From an uncultured Peptococcaceae bacterium (GTDB lineage: Bacteria; Bacillota; Limnochordia; Darwinibacteriales; Darwinibacteriaceae): DNA of 35,048 nt. Of the stretch, positions 6,528 through 13,999 are shown in pieces. A program made the translations under genes and the position numbers. Every line of letters begins with the position of its first letter. Positions within the stretch are counted from its first letter, which is position 1. Where the stretch lies: positions 1 through 35,048 of the forward strand of contig CALKAR010000124.1 of assembly GCA_937988745.1 (NCBI GenBank). The letters are read 5' to 3'. The notes beneath the pieces are model-generated. The model did no database searches. It saw nothing but the letters and a program-made list of their open reading frames with translations, and was not told where the DNA came from.

Positions 6528-8660
6528 TTACGACATCAAATTCCAGAACATCGCTGTGTTCGCAGCGGTAATCATGGTGAACAAGATACTGTTCAGGAAG
6601 GCTGCGAGCCAGATGTTGCCTGTTTTATCAAACAGTTTGCGGGCGTAGACCGCAGCAATGGCAAGGATTGGTGTCAAGGCGAACAGCAGAATGCCGTTCA
6701 GTGTCTGGTCTGGATAGGCCGCCACACCAACAGCAAACAAGCGCCCATACTGATAGAGGAGCCACAGCGCCAAACCACCAGCATTGAGGAGTACGGCTGT
6801 TAAGCAGCTGCCCCTCTTTAAGCCCCGAGTGTTCGCATTGACGGCGATGGTGTTGATCGCGTAGAACACGAAGAAGTAGGGTAGGTAGCGCATAGCTGTG
6901 CGGAAGTGCTCTACCTTGAATGTCCGTACTGCCAGAGTCCAGATCCGGAAATCTACACCGAAGATCCACTGCATGAGCCATAGTACGATGTAGCCCAGGA
7001 TGATGGAAACAACTGCAGCCGCTAGGCTGGCCACAATAACCATCGGCTTCATTACGATGCCGTAGCTCGCAAATTCAGCACCTTTTATCTGTCTGTCAAC
7101 ATAGTAAGCAATTACGTTGACTAAAGCTGCAATCAAGCCGCTTGCCACACCCCAGTAAGCGATTTGGTTTGTGGTAGGCTGATTGAAATAACTGCCGAGG
7201 TTCAAGAACGATTGCGCTCTTACAAGCCAGATTGCCAAAGCGGCGCCAAAGATGAGGATCACTACTGCTTTCCGGACAATGACAGCCGGAGCATCTCCTT
7301 CATTCTGTCTTGCAAAGGCGCTAACCACCCAAACAATGGCAAGTGCCGTTATGATGTACGTACCCCAAATGAGCGATCTCATGGCGTCAGGGTTCTTATT
7401 AATCAGCCCTGGGAAGTAGATCGCTGGCAGCAGCGTGACCGCGATGGCTATCAGCCAGTAAATCCTTCTAGCGGTGTCTGACTTGATGCCGCCCACAGGT
7501 TCAGGAACGGGCACCACAGCGTTCTTGAAGAACGGCAGGGTGATAACAATTTGGGCAATAGCTAAGACGGTAATGAAGAAGCCGATCAGAGCAACCAGGT
7601 TAAAGGCTTCTTTAAGCCACCAGATCTGGTTATTTGGGCTCAAGTTAACCCTTGCCTGATTGGGGGAAGTAACCCCGGCAAAGGCTTCTGTATAGAATTC
7701 GATTAAGTGAGCGGTAGTAGTCTTGGAGAAATGGTTCCAGGGGTGAATTTCCCTTGGAGTATAAATGATGCGTCTGCCTTGTTCAGAGCCGCGCAGCACC
7801 TGACCGTCTACCACTAAGTCACCAGATTGGACGGTGTAGAACTGTCCGGCTTGACCATCTGGATCACTGGGTGCAAGGCCTAAGAATGCTTTACCCGAAT
7901 TGGTTGCTGGGAAGTCCTTGAAGACTACAGTACCAGTGATTGCCTTTTCTTGGGCTGTCTTTTCTTCATCAGACTTGTTGAAAAAGAATTCGTCGTAGTG
8001 CGCTGCGATCATACCCACAGTCCGGGAACCAAAGGCAGCCTGGAACTGCTCCTGTGAAGCAACTGCTCTGGCATATGAGAAGTCGGATCCGACAGAAATA
8101 CCGGTGTAAATTGTGCGGTAACCTTTCTGCAGTGCAGCCAGTTCATCGAAGTACATAGCAATAAACGACGAGAATCCGCCCATAGAGTGGCCGCTGACCG
8201 CAATATAGGCGTTTCCATCAGCGTCTTTTTTGGTGAAAGGTTGATCATACATGTAATTGGCTGCGTCAAGCTGAGAATAAATCCAGAAAGTACCGAAGTG
8301 ACCACCAGGAGGTATGGGATTTGCCCAGCGAGAGTCGCCGTGATCGTACATATCTAGAGCCAAAACAATGTAACCCCGCCTGGACATCTCGATTGCCGGT
8401 GCATCCTGCATTTCCTTTGAGTTAAGATAACCGTGTGTTGTGACTATCACAGGCCGCGGATCATCGGGTCCTGCGCCCTTGGGCATGTAGAGCAGGCCAG
8501 TGAGAGTGCCCCGCTCGGTTTCGAACTCAATGCGACTGATCTTAACGGAGTAGAATGATGTGTGGAATAAGCCAGCTAAGAAACTGCCTATCAGAACGAC
8601 CAGTAGACCAACCACCAACATACGACAGGGTTTGTCTAGTCTTGCCCAGAATTCCTTCAA
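6528..8660 (-). CDS. Alpha/beta hydrolase with large polytopic membrane domain
   Basis: About 710 residues. An N-terminal membrane anchor (near 15-35) precedes an alpha/beta hydrolase domain (about 45-330) with VIVTTHGYLNS as oxyanion region, the nucleophile elbow GHSMGG (Ser near 160), and a histidine-rich end (EIHPWNHFSK) that may hold the catalytic base. From about 350 to the end there are roughly ten further hydrophobic helices. The hydrolase domain should face outward if the first helix is an ordinary signal anchor. The annotated ATG at 8666 has the ribosome site GGAGG almost touching it; the TTG at 8660 has a proper 7-nt gap and is preferred. It is transcribed alone, from its own promoter to a strong terminator. 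The substrate is unknown; acyl or peptide substrates are possible. Confidence 0.75.
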   Translation of the reverse strand: MKEFWARLDKPCRMLVVGLLVVLIGSFLAGLFHTSFYSVKISRIEFETERGTLTGLLYMPKGAGPDDPRPVIVTTHGYLNSKEMQDAPAIEMSRRGYIVLALDMYDHGDSRWANPIPPGGHFGTFWIYSQLDAANYMYDQPFTKKDADGNAYIAVSGHSMGGFSSFIAMYFDELAALQKGYRTIYTGISVGSDFSYARAVASQEQFQAAFGSRTVGMIAAHYDEFFFNKSDEEKTAQEKAITGTVVFKDFPATNSGKAFLGLAPSDPDGQAGQFYTVQSGDLVVDGQVLRGSEQGRRIIYTPREIHPWNHFSKTTTAHLIEFYTEAFAGVTSPNQARVNLSPNNQIWWLKEAFNLVALIGFFITVLAIAQIVITLPFFKNAVVPVPEPVGGIKSDTARRIYWLIAIAVTLLPAIYFPGLINKNPDAMRSLIWGTYIITALAIVWVVSAFARQNEGDAPAVIVRKAVVILIFGAALAIWLVRAQSFLNLGSYFNQPTTNQIAYWGVASGLIAALVNVIAYYVDRQIKGAEFASYGIVMKPMVIVASLAAAVVSIILGYIVLWLMQWIFGVDFRIWTLAVRTFKVEHFRTAMRYLPYFFVFYAINTIAVNANTRGLKRGSCLTAVLLNAGGLALWLLYQYGRLFAVGVAAYPDQTLNGILLFALTPILAIAAVYARKLFDKTGNIWLAAFLNSILFTMITAANTAMFWNLMS

Positions 8661-8682
8661 AATCATCCCTCCAATTCCGATG

Positions 8683-8711
8683 ATATTACCCTATTCTATA
8701 ATACTTGTAAA
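8683..8711 (-). promoter_or_regulatory. Promoter of the membrane hydrolase gene
   Basis: On the minus strand, TTTACA (8711-8706), a 17-nt spacer and TAATAT (8688-8683), placed just upstream of the GGAGGG ribosome site. Confidence 0.6.
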
Positions 8712-8739
8712 ACCCCTGCTTATGCCCGTTTAAGGGTTT
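8709..8739 (-). terminator. Possible weak terminator of rhaA
   Basis: On the minus strand AAACCC pairs with GGGTTT (+ strand 8734-8739 and 8710-8715), followed by TT only. The loop is long, so termination is uncertain. It overlaps the -35 of the next promoter. Confidence 0.3.
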
Positions 8740-8742
8740 CAC

Positions 8743-9993
8743 CTAAACATTCCGTTGGGCAAGGACATCCCTTTCATACTTCCTAACCGCATCTAACCAC
8801 TCGCCGTCCTGTGGAACGCGGCATTCACGGCAATACTGTGCCCAAATATCGCCAAAGGGTGCGGTCTTGAGCTCCTCCTGCATGACCAAGAGAGAGGTGT
8901 AGTCACCCTTGTCCTGGAGCTCTTGCAGTTTCTCATGGGACTGCAGCAGAGCGTAGAGGAGCGCTTTCTGGACACTGCGGACACCTAGAACCCAAGCAGC
9001 AATTCGGTTGATCGAAGCGTCAAAGAAATCAGTAGCAATGAAAACCCTATCTAAAGCGTCACAGCGTACGATTTCCCTGCAGATTTCCTTTGTCTCGTCA
9101 TCGAACAGCACCACATGGTCGCTGTCCCAGCGCAGCGGCCTTGTGATGTGGAGAGCGATTTTATCGTGGAACAAAAGCATGGATGAGATTTTATCAGAAA
9201 CCATTTCTGTTGGATGATAGTGGCCGTTGTCCATGAGAGGTGTAATCCCCTTGTAATTCGCGTAGTTCAAGCAGAATTCGGCGGATCCCACGGTATAGCT
9301 TTCTAAGCCGATTCCAAATACTTTCGATTCCAGTGTCACATATACTTTTTCCTTATCATAGGGAACCGCCAGGATCTCATCGAGGGACTGCTTGAAACGC
9401 TCCCTGGGCCCCAAGCGGTCTCCAGGTATGTCTTTGTAACCATCAGGAATCCAGATGTTCAGTACGCATGGCTGACCTGTTTCTTCCGCGAAATACTGAG
9501 CGATTTCAAGACAGCGCTTTCCGTGTTCAACCCAGAAACGGCGCACATCTTCGTCTGGCGAAGAGAGGGTTAAGTTATCCTCTGCCATGGGGTGGGCAAA
9601 GAACGTGGGGTTGAAGTCAATACCGAGGCTTCTTTCGTTGGCAAAATTCACCCAGGCTTCGAAGTGGTGAGGCTCTAGTGCATCCCGATCAGCGAATTCT
9701 CCGGGAGCGAAAACCGCATAGCTGGCGTGTAAGTTCAGTTTCTTTTTGCCTGGAATTAGTGCAAAGGCTTGATCGAGGTCGGCCATCAGCTCTTCGGGGT
9801 TTCTGGCTTTGCCCGGGTAGTTCCCCGTAGCTTGAATACCACCTGAGAGAGCTTCCTTTGAATCAAATCCAGTCACATCATCTCCCTGCCAGCAGTGGAT
9901 GGAGATGCTCACGTCTTTAAGGGCATTGATAGCAGCTTGGGCATCTACACCATAGCGCTGATAGATCTCTTTGGCACTTGCAAAGCGTGTCAT
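8743..9993 (-). CDS. rhaA: L-rhamnose isomerase
   Basis: A 416-residue cytoplasmic enzyme that converts L-rhamnose to L-rhamnulose in rhamnose breakdown. The length is the usual one for RhaA. The diagnostic N-terminal stretches are clear: ISIHCWQGDDVTGF, LSGGIQATGNYPGKAR and KKLNLHASYAVF. The barrel motifs with acidic and histidine metal ligands follow (TLESKVFGIGLESY, PLMDNGHYHPTEM, HITRPLRWDSDHV, FIATDFFDASINR). GGAGG lies 7 nt before the ATG. No rhamnulokinase, aldolase, mutarotase or transporter is beside it, so this copy stands apart from the rest of its pathway. Upstream there is a 12-nt direct repeat that may bind a regulator. Confidence 0.95.
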   Translation of the reverse strand: MTRFASAKEIYQRYGVDAQAAINALKDVSISIHCWQGDDVTGFDSKEALSGGIQATGNYPGKARNPEELMADLDQAFALIPGKKKLNLHASYAVFAPGEFADRDALEPHHFEAWVNFANERSLGIDFNPTFFAHPMAEDNLTLSSPDEDVRRFWVEHGKRCLEIAQYFAEETGQPCVLNIWIPDGYKDIPGDRLGPRERFKQSLDEILAVPYDKEKVYVTLESKVFGIGLESYTVGSAEFCLNYANYKGITPLMDNGHYHPTEMVSDKISSMLLFHDKIALHITRPLRWDSDHVVLFDDETKEICREIVRCDALDRVFIATDFFDASINRIAAWVLGVRSVQKALLYALLQSHEKLQELQDKGDYTSLLVMQEELKTAPFGDIWAQYCRECRVPQDGEWLDAVRKYERDVLAQRNV

Positions 9994-10003
9994 TATCCAG
10001 CCT

Positions 10004-10032
10004 CCATTTTAGTTATTCTGCCAATTTAGTTA
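10004..10032 (-). repeat. Direct repeat upstream of rhaA
   Basis: CCATTTTAGTTA (10004-10015) and CCAATTTAGTTA (10021-10032) agree in 11 of 12 positions, 17 nt apart start to start. They lie between the rhaA ribosome site and an upstream TTGACA on the minus strand (10047-10042). A sugar-responsive operator is possible. I could not find a convincing -10. Confidence 0.4.
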
Positions 10033-10118
10033 ATTCGGTCTTGTCAAATCATTACCCTTTCCGGGAGATGCTCGGCAGGGAGTATTTAGCCGCGAAATGA
10101 CAAAGAAACTCCTAAAAT

Positions 10119-10132
10119 TTGATCCGGATCAT
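10119..10132 (+). promoter_or_regulatory. CRP/FNR-type binding site
   Basis: TTGATCCGGATCAT matches the FNR pattern TTGAT-N4-ATCAA with one mismatch; its core TGATCCGGATCA is a perfect palindrome. Its centre (10125.5) is exactly at -41.5 from the start predicted by the -10 at 10155-10160. That is the class II activation position of CRP/FNR proteins. Confidence 0.65.
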
Positions 10133-10152
10133 TTTTTGTGCAGACGTGGCAT

Positions 10153-10160
10153 GCTAGAAT
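10153..10160 (+). promoter_or_regulatory. Extended -10 promoter of the mini-Ric/P-type ATPase operon
   Basis: TGC-TAGAAT is an extended -10 element (hexamer 10155-10160). The -35 region is poor, as expected for a promoter that depends on an activator bound at -41.5. The predicted start is near 10167. Confidence 0.55.
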
Positions 10161-10209
10161 GAGACTGCAAACAGCGGAATTAGAAAAGCAAAAGAAAGGG
10201 AGATAGATT

Positions 10210-10503
10210 ATGGCTGTATTTAACGAAGTAAGAGAACGGTATCTACCTATGCTGGAGCAGTTCGTACCTGTGGTGGCTCGAGTGCATGGCCCGACCCATC
10301 CTGAGTTCTATGACGTGAAGCAGGTATTCGAGGAAATCAGTGCCAAGCTGGACGCTGCTGCGGATGAAAAACCAGACCTCGATGCCGAGTTCCAGAAGCT
10401 GCGGGAGATTACCGGGAACTACACCGTACCTGGCGATGTATGCGAAACCTACGAAGCAGTCTACAACATGCTGGCAGAACTAGATAAAGCATACCAAGCC
10501 TAA
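10210..10503 (+). CDS. Miniature Ric (YtfE/ScdA)-like protein without the di-iron ligands
   Basis: A 97-residue soluble protein. Two blocks resemble the hemerythrin-like domain of the iron-sulfur repair protein Ric (YtfE/ScdA): VARVHGPTHPEFYDVKQVFEEI near 22-43, and LREITGNYTVPGDVCETYEAVYNMLAELD near 64-92. In full-length Ric these blocks are separated and followed by His/Glu stretches (H-x-x-K-E-E and H-I-H-x-E-N types) that bind the two irons; here those stretches are missing or replaced. So this is either a scaffold-like relative or a protein of different function. GGGAG lies before the ATG. It is first in an operon with a P-type metal ATPase and sits under an FNR-like box, which fits a redox- or NO-stress role. 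The Ric link is from remembered family patterns. Confidence 0.6.
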   Translation: MAVFNEVRERYLPMLEQFVPVVARVHGPTHPEFYDVKQVFEEISAKLDAAADEKPDLDAEFQKLREITGNYTVPGDVCETYEAVYNMLAELDKAYQA

Positions 10504-10528
10504 TCTAATTGATAGAAAGGGTGAGGAT

Positions 10529-12382
10529 GTGCAGCGTTTTATTCTCAGAAGTAAGAACCAAATCACATTAATAAGTGCCTTCCTGATTGCGGCAGCTTTC
10601 TTGAGCAAGTGGACTGCAGGAAACATGCTGATATTTGAGTGGGCCCTAATTATTGCTTCAATTATCGGTGTGGCGCCAATCGCCATTCAAGCGTACCAAG
10701 CTCTGCGGGTTAAAGTGGTCAGCATAGATGTGCTTGTGACCATTGCGGTGGGCGGCGCCTTCCTTATTCGGAACTTTGAAGAATCTGCGATTGTAACGTT
10801 CCTCTTTCTCTTCGGAGCCTATTTGGAACAGCGGACTCTCAATAAAACCCGGTCAGCCATTAAGGAGCTGACCGAGCTGGCGCCTGAAACTGCGCTCAAG
10901 CAGATGGAAAATGGCGAATTTGTGGAAGTCTCGGTGGACGATGTAGATGTAGGCGATATCCTACTGGTCAAAACCGGGGCTAAGGTTCCGGTCGATGGCA
11001 CGGTACTCTCTGGTGAGGGGAGCGTTAATGAGGCAAGCATCACCGGCGAATCGATTCCTGTGGCCAAGGAGGAGGGTTCCAAGGTTTTTGCTGGAACCAT
11101 TCTGGATAACGGGACCATTCAGGTAGAAGCCGATCGGGTTGGTGAAGATACCACCTTCGGCCGCATCATCGAACTAGTGGAGGAAGCCCAAGACTCCAAA
11201 TCCGAGGCAGAACGCTTTATCGACAGATTTGCGAAGTACTACACACCGGCAGTGCTGGTGTTGGGTATCCTGGTCTGGCTGTTTACAAGAAACCTTGAGT
11301 TGGCCATTACAGTTCTCGTACTTGGCTGCCCAGGGGCTCTGGTTATTGGTGTACCCGTCTCAAACGTTGCTGGCATCGGCAATGGAGCTCGACATGGGAT
11401 TCTCCTAAAGGGAAGCGAAGTCATCGGCGACTTCAGCAGGCTTGATACCATGGTCTTTGACAAGACTGGCACATTAACCATAGGGAACCCATCAGTAGCT
11501 GACACTGAATACTACGGAGATAATATTGATGAGGCCTTAAGTTACTTGGCAAGTATTGAAAGGGAGTCGGATCATCCGCTTGCCAAAGCTGTCCTAGAAG
11601 CTATTGGGGCAGTTGAGTTCTTCCCAGTTGAGGGAACCGAAGTGGTTAAGGGTGCCGGTATTGTGGCCGAAGTCAATGGCAATCGCGTAGCGGTTGGCAA
11701 CGTGACTTTGATGGAAAGAGAAAACGTGCAGCTGAGTGAAAAGGCCCGTGCTGATATTGCTCGTTTCGAACAGAACGGCAACTCTTTAGTGCTCACTGCT
11801 GTTAATGGTGAGTTGAAAATATTGATGGGCGTGCGGGATAAGATTCGCCCTGGGGTTAAAGAAGATCTGCAGCGCCTAAAGCGCCTTGGTGTCAAAAACC
11901 TCGTCATGTTGTCTGGAGATAACCAGGGGACGGTTGATGCAGTCAGCCGTGAGTTGGGATTAACAGAAGCCCACGGCAACATGCTGCCTGAAGACAAGGC
12001 TGCCTATATTAAGAAGCTGATGGATGAAGGCCAGATTGTTGCCTTTGTAGGAGATGGCGTGAACGACAGTCCATCGCTGGCCCTGGCGAATATCGGAATT
12101 GCCATGGGCGGCGGAACAGATGTTGCGATTGAAACGTCCGACGTAGTCTTGATGAACTCCGACTTTAGGCGCCTGCCTCATGCGCTGGGCTTGACTAAGG
12201 CAACCGCCCGCAATATGCGGCAGAACATCATTATCGCTGTAGGCGTTGTGTTGGTACTGCTTGCAAGCTTAATTTTCAGCAATTGGATGAACATGTCTAT
12301 CGGTATGCTCGTGCATGAAGGAAGCATTCTTGCGGTTATTCTCAATGGTATGCGCCTGCTGCGGTACAGGTTGCGGAATTAA
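10529..12382 (+). CDS. P1B-type heavy-metal translocating ATPase, CPG/HEG variant
   Basis: A 617-residue P-type ATPase without an N-terminal metal-binding domain. Landmarks are membrane helices at about 12-80, the actuator motif TGES (172-175), CPG in the transport helix (267-269), DKTGT (Asp311 phosphorylated), the HP nucleotide-binding motif (349-350), GDGVND (508-513), and a last helix with HEGS followed by NGMRLLR. Most heavy-metal pumps have CPC or SPC in place of CPG. The HEG near the end is what I associate with P1B-4 pumps (SPC...HEGG-T; Fe, Co, Zn efflux), whereas Zn/Cd pumps have an Asp there. This suggests efflux of a divalent metal, perhaps Fe(II), not copper. The GTG start has an AGGG/GAGG region upstream. 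It lies 25 nt after the mini-Ric gene and 54 nt before the HMA gene. Confidence 0.88.
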   Translation: MQRFILRSKNQITLISAFLIAAAFLSKWTAGNMLIFEWALIIASIIGVAPIAIQAYQALRVKVVSIDVLVTIAVGGAFLIRNFEESAIVTFLFLFGAYLEQRTLNKTRSAIKELTELAPETALKQMENGEFVEVSVDDVDVGDILLVKTGAKVPVDGTVLSGEGSVNEASITGESIPVAKEEGSKVFAGTILDNGTIQVEADRVGEDTTFGRIIELVEEAQDSKSEAERFIDRFAKYYTPAVLVLGILVWLFTRNLELAITVLVLGCPGALVIGVPVSNVAGIGNGARHGILLKGSEVIGDFSRLDTMVFDKTGTLTIGNPSVADTEYYGDNIDEALSYLASIERESDHPLAKAVLEAIGAVEFFPVEGTEVVKGAGIVAEVNGNRVAVGNVTLMERENVQLSEKARADIARFEQNGNSLVLTAVNGELKILMGVRDKIRPGVKEDLQRLKRLGVKNLVMLSGDNQGTVDAVSRELGLTEAHGNMLPEDKAAYIKKLMDEGQIVAFVGDGVNDSPSLALANIGIAMGGGTDVAIETSDVVLMNSDFRRLPHALGLTKATARNMRQNIIIAVGVVLVLLASLIFSNWMNMSIGMLVHEGSILAVILNGMRLLRYRLRN

Positions 12383-12436
12383 AGGCTTTAGGCATTTTGG
12401 AGAGGTTATAATAGGAAACAGAAAGGGGATATTGAT

Positions 12437-12664
12437 ATGAAAAGTGCAACTCTGCAATTGGAAACTCTAACATGCCCATCTTGTCTGCAGAAGATTGAAA
12501 GTGCAGTAAAAGGTGTAGAGGGCGTAGACCACGATTCGGTGAAGGTTATGTTTAACGCCAGTAAAGTGAAACTCAACTTTGACGAGAATAAAGTATCCAT
12601 CGACGACATCGAAAAGGCAATCACGAACGTTGGATACGAAGTGCAGAAGAAGAGTGTTAGATAG
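12437..12664 (+). CDS. Stand-alone heavy-metal-associated (HMA) domain protein
   Basis: A 75-residue single HMA (CopZ/Atx1-like) ferredoxin-fold domain. The metal site is LTCPSC near 14-19, where the usual GMTCxxC has lost the Gly-Met. The rest keeps the fold pattern (KIESAVKGVEGV, KVKLNFDENKVSIDDIEKAITNVGY). The neighbouring ATPase lacks its own metal-binding domain, so this is probably the detached domain or a chaperone that feeds it. An AAAGGGG ribosome site precedes the ATG. A TATAAT at 12407-12412 lacks a good -35, so I take it as co-transcribed from the promoter near 10160. A terminator follows. Confidence 0.85.
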   Translation: MKSATLQLETLTCPSCLQKIESAVKGVEGVDHDSVKVMFNASKVKLNFDENKVSIDDIEKAITNVGYEVQKKSVR

Positions 12665-12669
12665 AAATC

Positions 12670-12702
12670 AAGGTGTGCTTCCAAGCTGGAGGCACACCTT
12701 TT
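12670..12702 (+). terminator. Terminator after the HMA gene
   Basis: The 9-bp stem AAGGTGTGC (12670-12678) / GCACACCTT (12692-12700) is followed by only a short T-run. Confidence 0.6.
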
Positions 12703-12716
12703 GACTTGGTGCGTGA

Positions 12717-12745
12717 TTGACACCTATATCCATCTATGCCACAAT
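12717..12745 (+). promoter_or_regulatory. Promoter of the first chemoreceptor gene
   Basis: TTGACA (12717-12722), a 17-nt spacer and CACAAT (12740-12745), with AAAA after it. The flanking CCT after the -35 and AAAA after the -10 are shared with the promoter at 15521-15549. Confidence 0.6.
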
Positions 12746-12799
12746 AAAAACTGAGCAAGTTCGTTAAAATATAGTATGCAGCAGCAGGAGGGCTTTATT

Positions 12800-13999
12800 G
12801 TGTCTAATAGATTAGGTAGTCTACTGAGGAAGCGGCACAGCTACAAATTCAAGCTCATTTTTGTACCGCTTCTGCTGTTGATTTTGATTTTCGCAGGCTT
12901 GACGGCGGTTACATATAATCTGGTGCGCTCAGAGACAGCTGTCGATTCGGTTGATGCTGCGCGGCAGATCGCGGCTGCGGTGCTGCTTAGTGGAGCCCTT
13001 TCCGTGTTACTAGTAGGAGGAGCGCTGTACAGAATTACATCAGCCCTGATGCGCGGCCTCATGGGTGCTCAGAAGCACTTCGAATACATGGCTGATGGCA
13101 ATTTTGCCAGCAAAATCCCGGAGTGGGTGCTGAGTCAAGAGAATGAATTCGGCTTTATGTCGCAAGCAGTTGAGAACACTAAGAACGCTGTGAAAGATGT
13201 CTTGGAGCAGCTGTCTCAAGCCGCTTCTGAAATTGCCGAAACCAGTCAGCACTTGTCTGCCTCGACCGAAGAAACCCGCGCATCCATTCATGAGGTAGCC
13301 AGCGCCAGCGGTCAATTCGCCTCGACGGTACAGGTGATCAATGAAAGAGCGCAGGCCATGGCAGGAGCAGCTGAGCATATCCTAGAGGCGACTGCTAAGG
13401 GCAGTGAGGGAATAGAAGAAGTAGTTGTCAGTACTGAGAGTCTGCGGAGGATTATTCAAGGAATAGCTGCGACGGTGGAGAGTCTAGGGCATAAGTCGCA
13501 GGAAATCAGTGAAATCGTGGAAGTGATCAACGAGATAGCTGAACAGACCAATCTGCTTGCCTTGAATGCAGCTATTGAAGCAGCCCGCGCTGGAGAAAAC
13601 GGGCGGGGTTTTGCTGTCGTCGCCGACGAAGTGCGCAAGCTGGCGGAGCAGTCGGCGGTCTCAGCAACCCGCATTACACAGCTTATTGTCGGTATACAAG
13701 AAGAAACAGCCCGCACGATTGATGAGATCAATCATGGGGCTGAACAAGCAGATCGCAATACGGTTGTAGTTAGAGAAACAGGCGACTTAATACGAGACAT
13801 TGTAGACTCAATCAGCAGCATCATCAGCCAGATCGAGACTCTCTCAGAAGGCGTAGAATCCATCAGTAATGGCAGCCATGAACTGGCTGTAGTTACCGAA
13901 GAGCAATCTGCATCACTGGGGAATATCGCCACTTCGACGCAGAATCTGTATAACATGGCAGATCATCTGAATCAGCTGGTGGCACGGTTCAAACTCTAA
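12800..13999 (+). CDS. Methyl-accepting chemotaxis protein lacking a ligand-binding domain
   Basis: About 399 residues. Two membrane helices (FKLIFVPLLLLILIFAGLTAV and AAAVLLSGALSVLLVGGALYRI) are separated by only some 20-25 outer residues, too short for a sensor domain. A HAMP-like linker leads to a long coiled-coil signalling domain. Its hairpin tip is canonical (EIAEQTNLLALNAAIEAARAGE followed by GRGFAVVADEVRKLAEQSA), which is the CheA/CheW contact region. The GTG at 12800 has AGGAGGG 7 nt upstream; the in-frame ATG at 12776 lies before the ribosome site. It is a close paralogue of the receptor at 15615-17534. It may sense membrane or cytoplasmic signals. No che gene is in the window. Its stop overlaps the convergent MATE gene. 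Confidence 0.9.
   Translation: MSNRLGSLLRKRHSYKFKLIFVPLLLLILIFAGLTAVTYNLVRSETAVDSVDAARQIAAAVLLSGALSVLLVGGALYRITSALMRGLMGAQKHFEYMADGNFASKIPEWVLSQENEFGFMSQAVENTKNAVKDVLEQLSQAASEIAETSQHLSASTEETRASIHEVASASGQFASTVQVINERAQAMAGAAEHILEATAKGSEGIEEVVVSTESLRRIIQGIAATVESLGHKSQEISEIVEVINEIAEQTNLLALNAAIEAARAGENGRGFAVVADEVRKLAEQSAVSATRITQLIVGIQEETARTIDEINHGAEQADRNTVVVRETGDLIRDIVDSISSIISQIETLSEGVESISNGSHELAVVTEEQSASLGNIATSTQNLYNMADHLNQLVARFKL

Noticed and set aside
10529..12382. Copper-exporting ATPase (CopA)
   Set aside because: The CPC motif and the N-terminal HMA domains are missing, and HEG near the C-terminus points to a divalent metal.
12390..12412. Separate promoter for the HMA gene (TATAAT at 12407-12412)
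   Set aside because: No -35 is found at 16-18 nt. The short gap to the ATPase gene favours co-transcription, though a weak start is not excluded.
12776..12799. ATG start for the first chemoreceptor
   Set aside because: It lies upstream of the AGGAGGG site, which is correctly spaced for the GTG at 12800.
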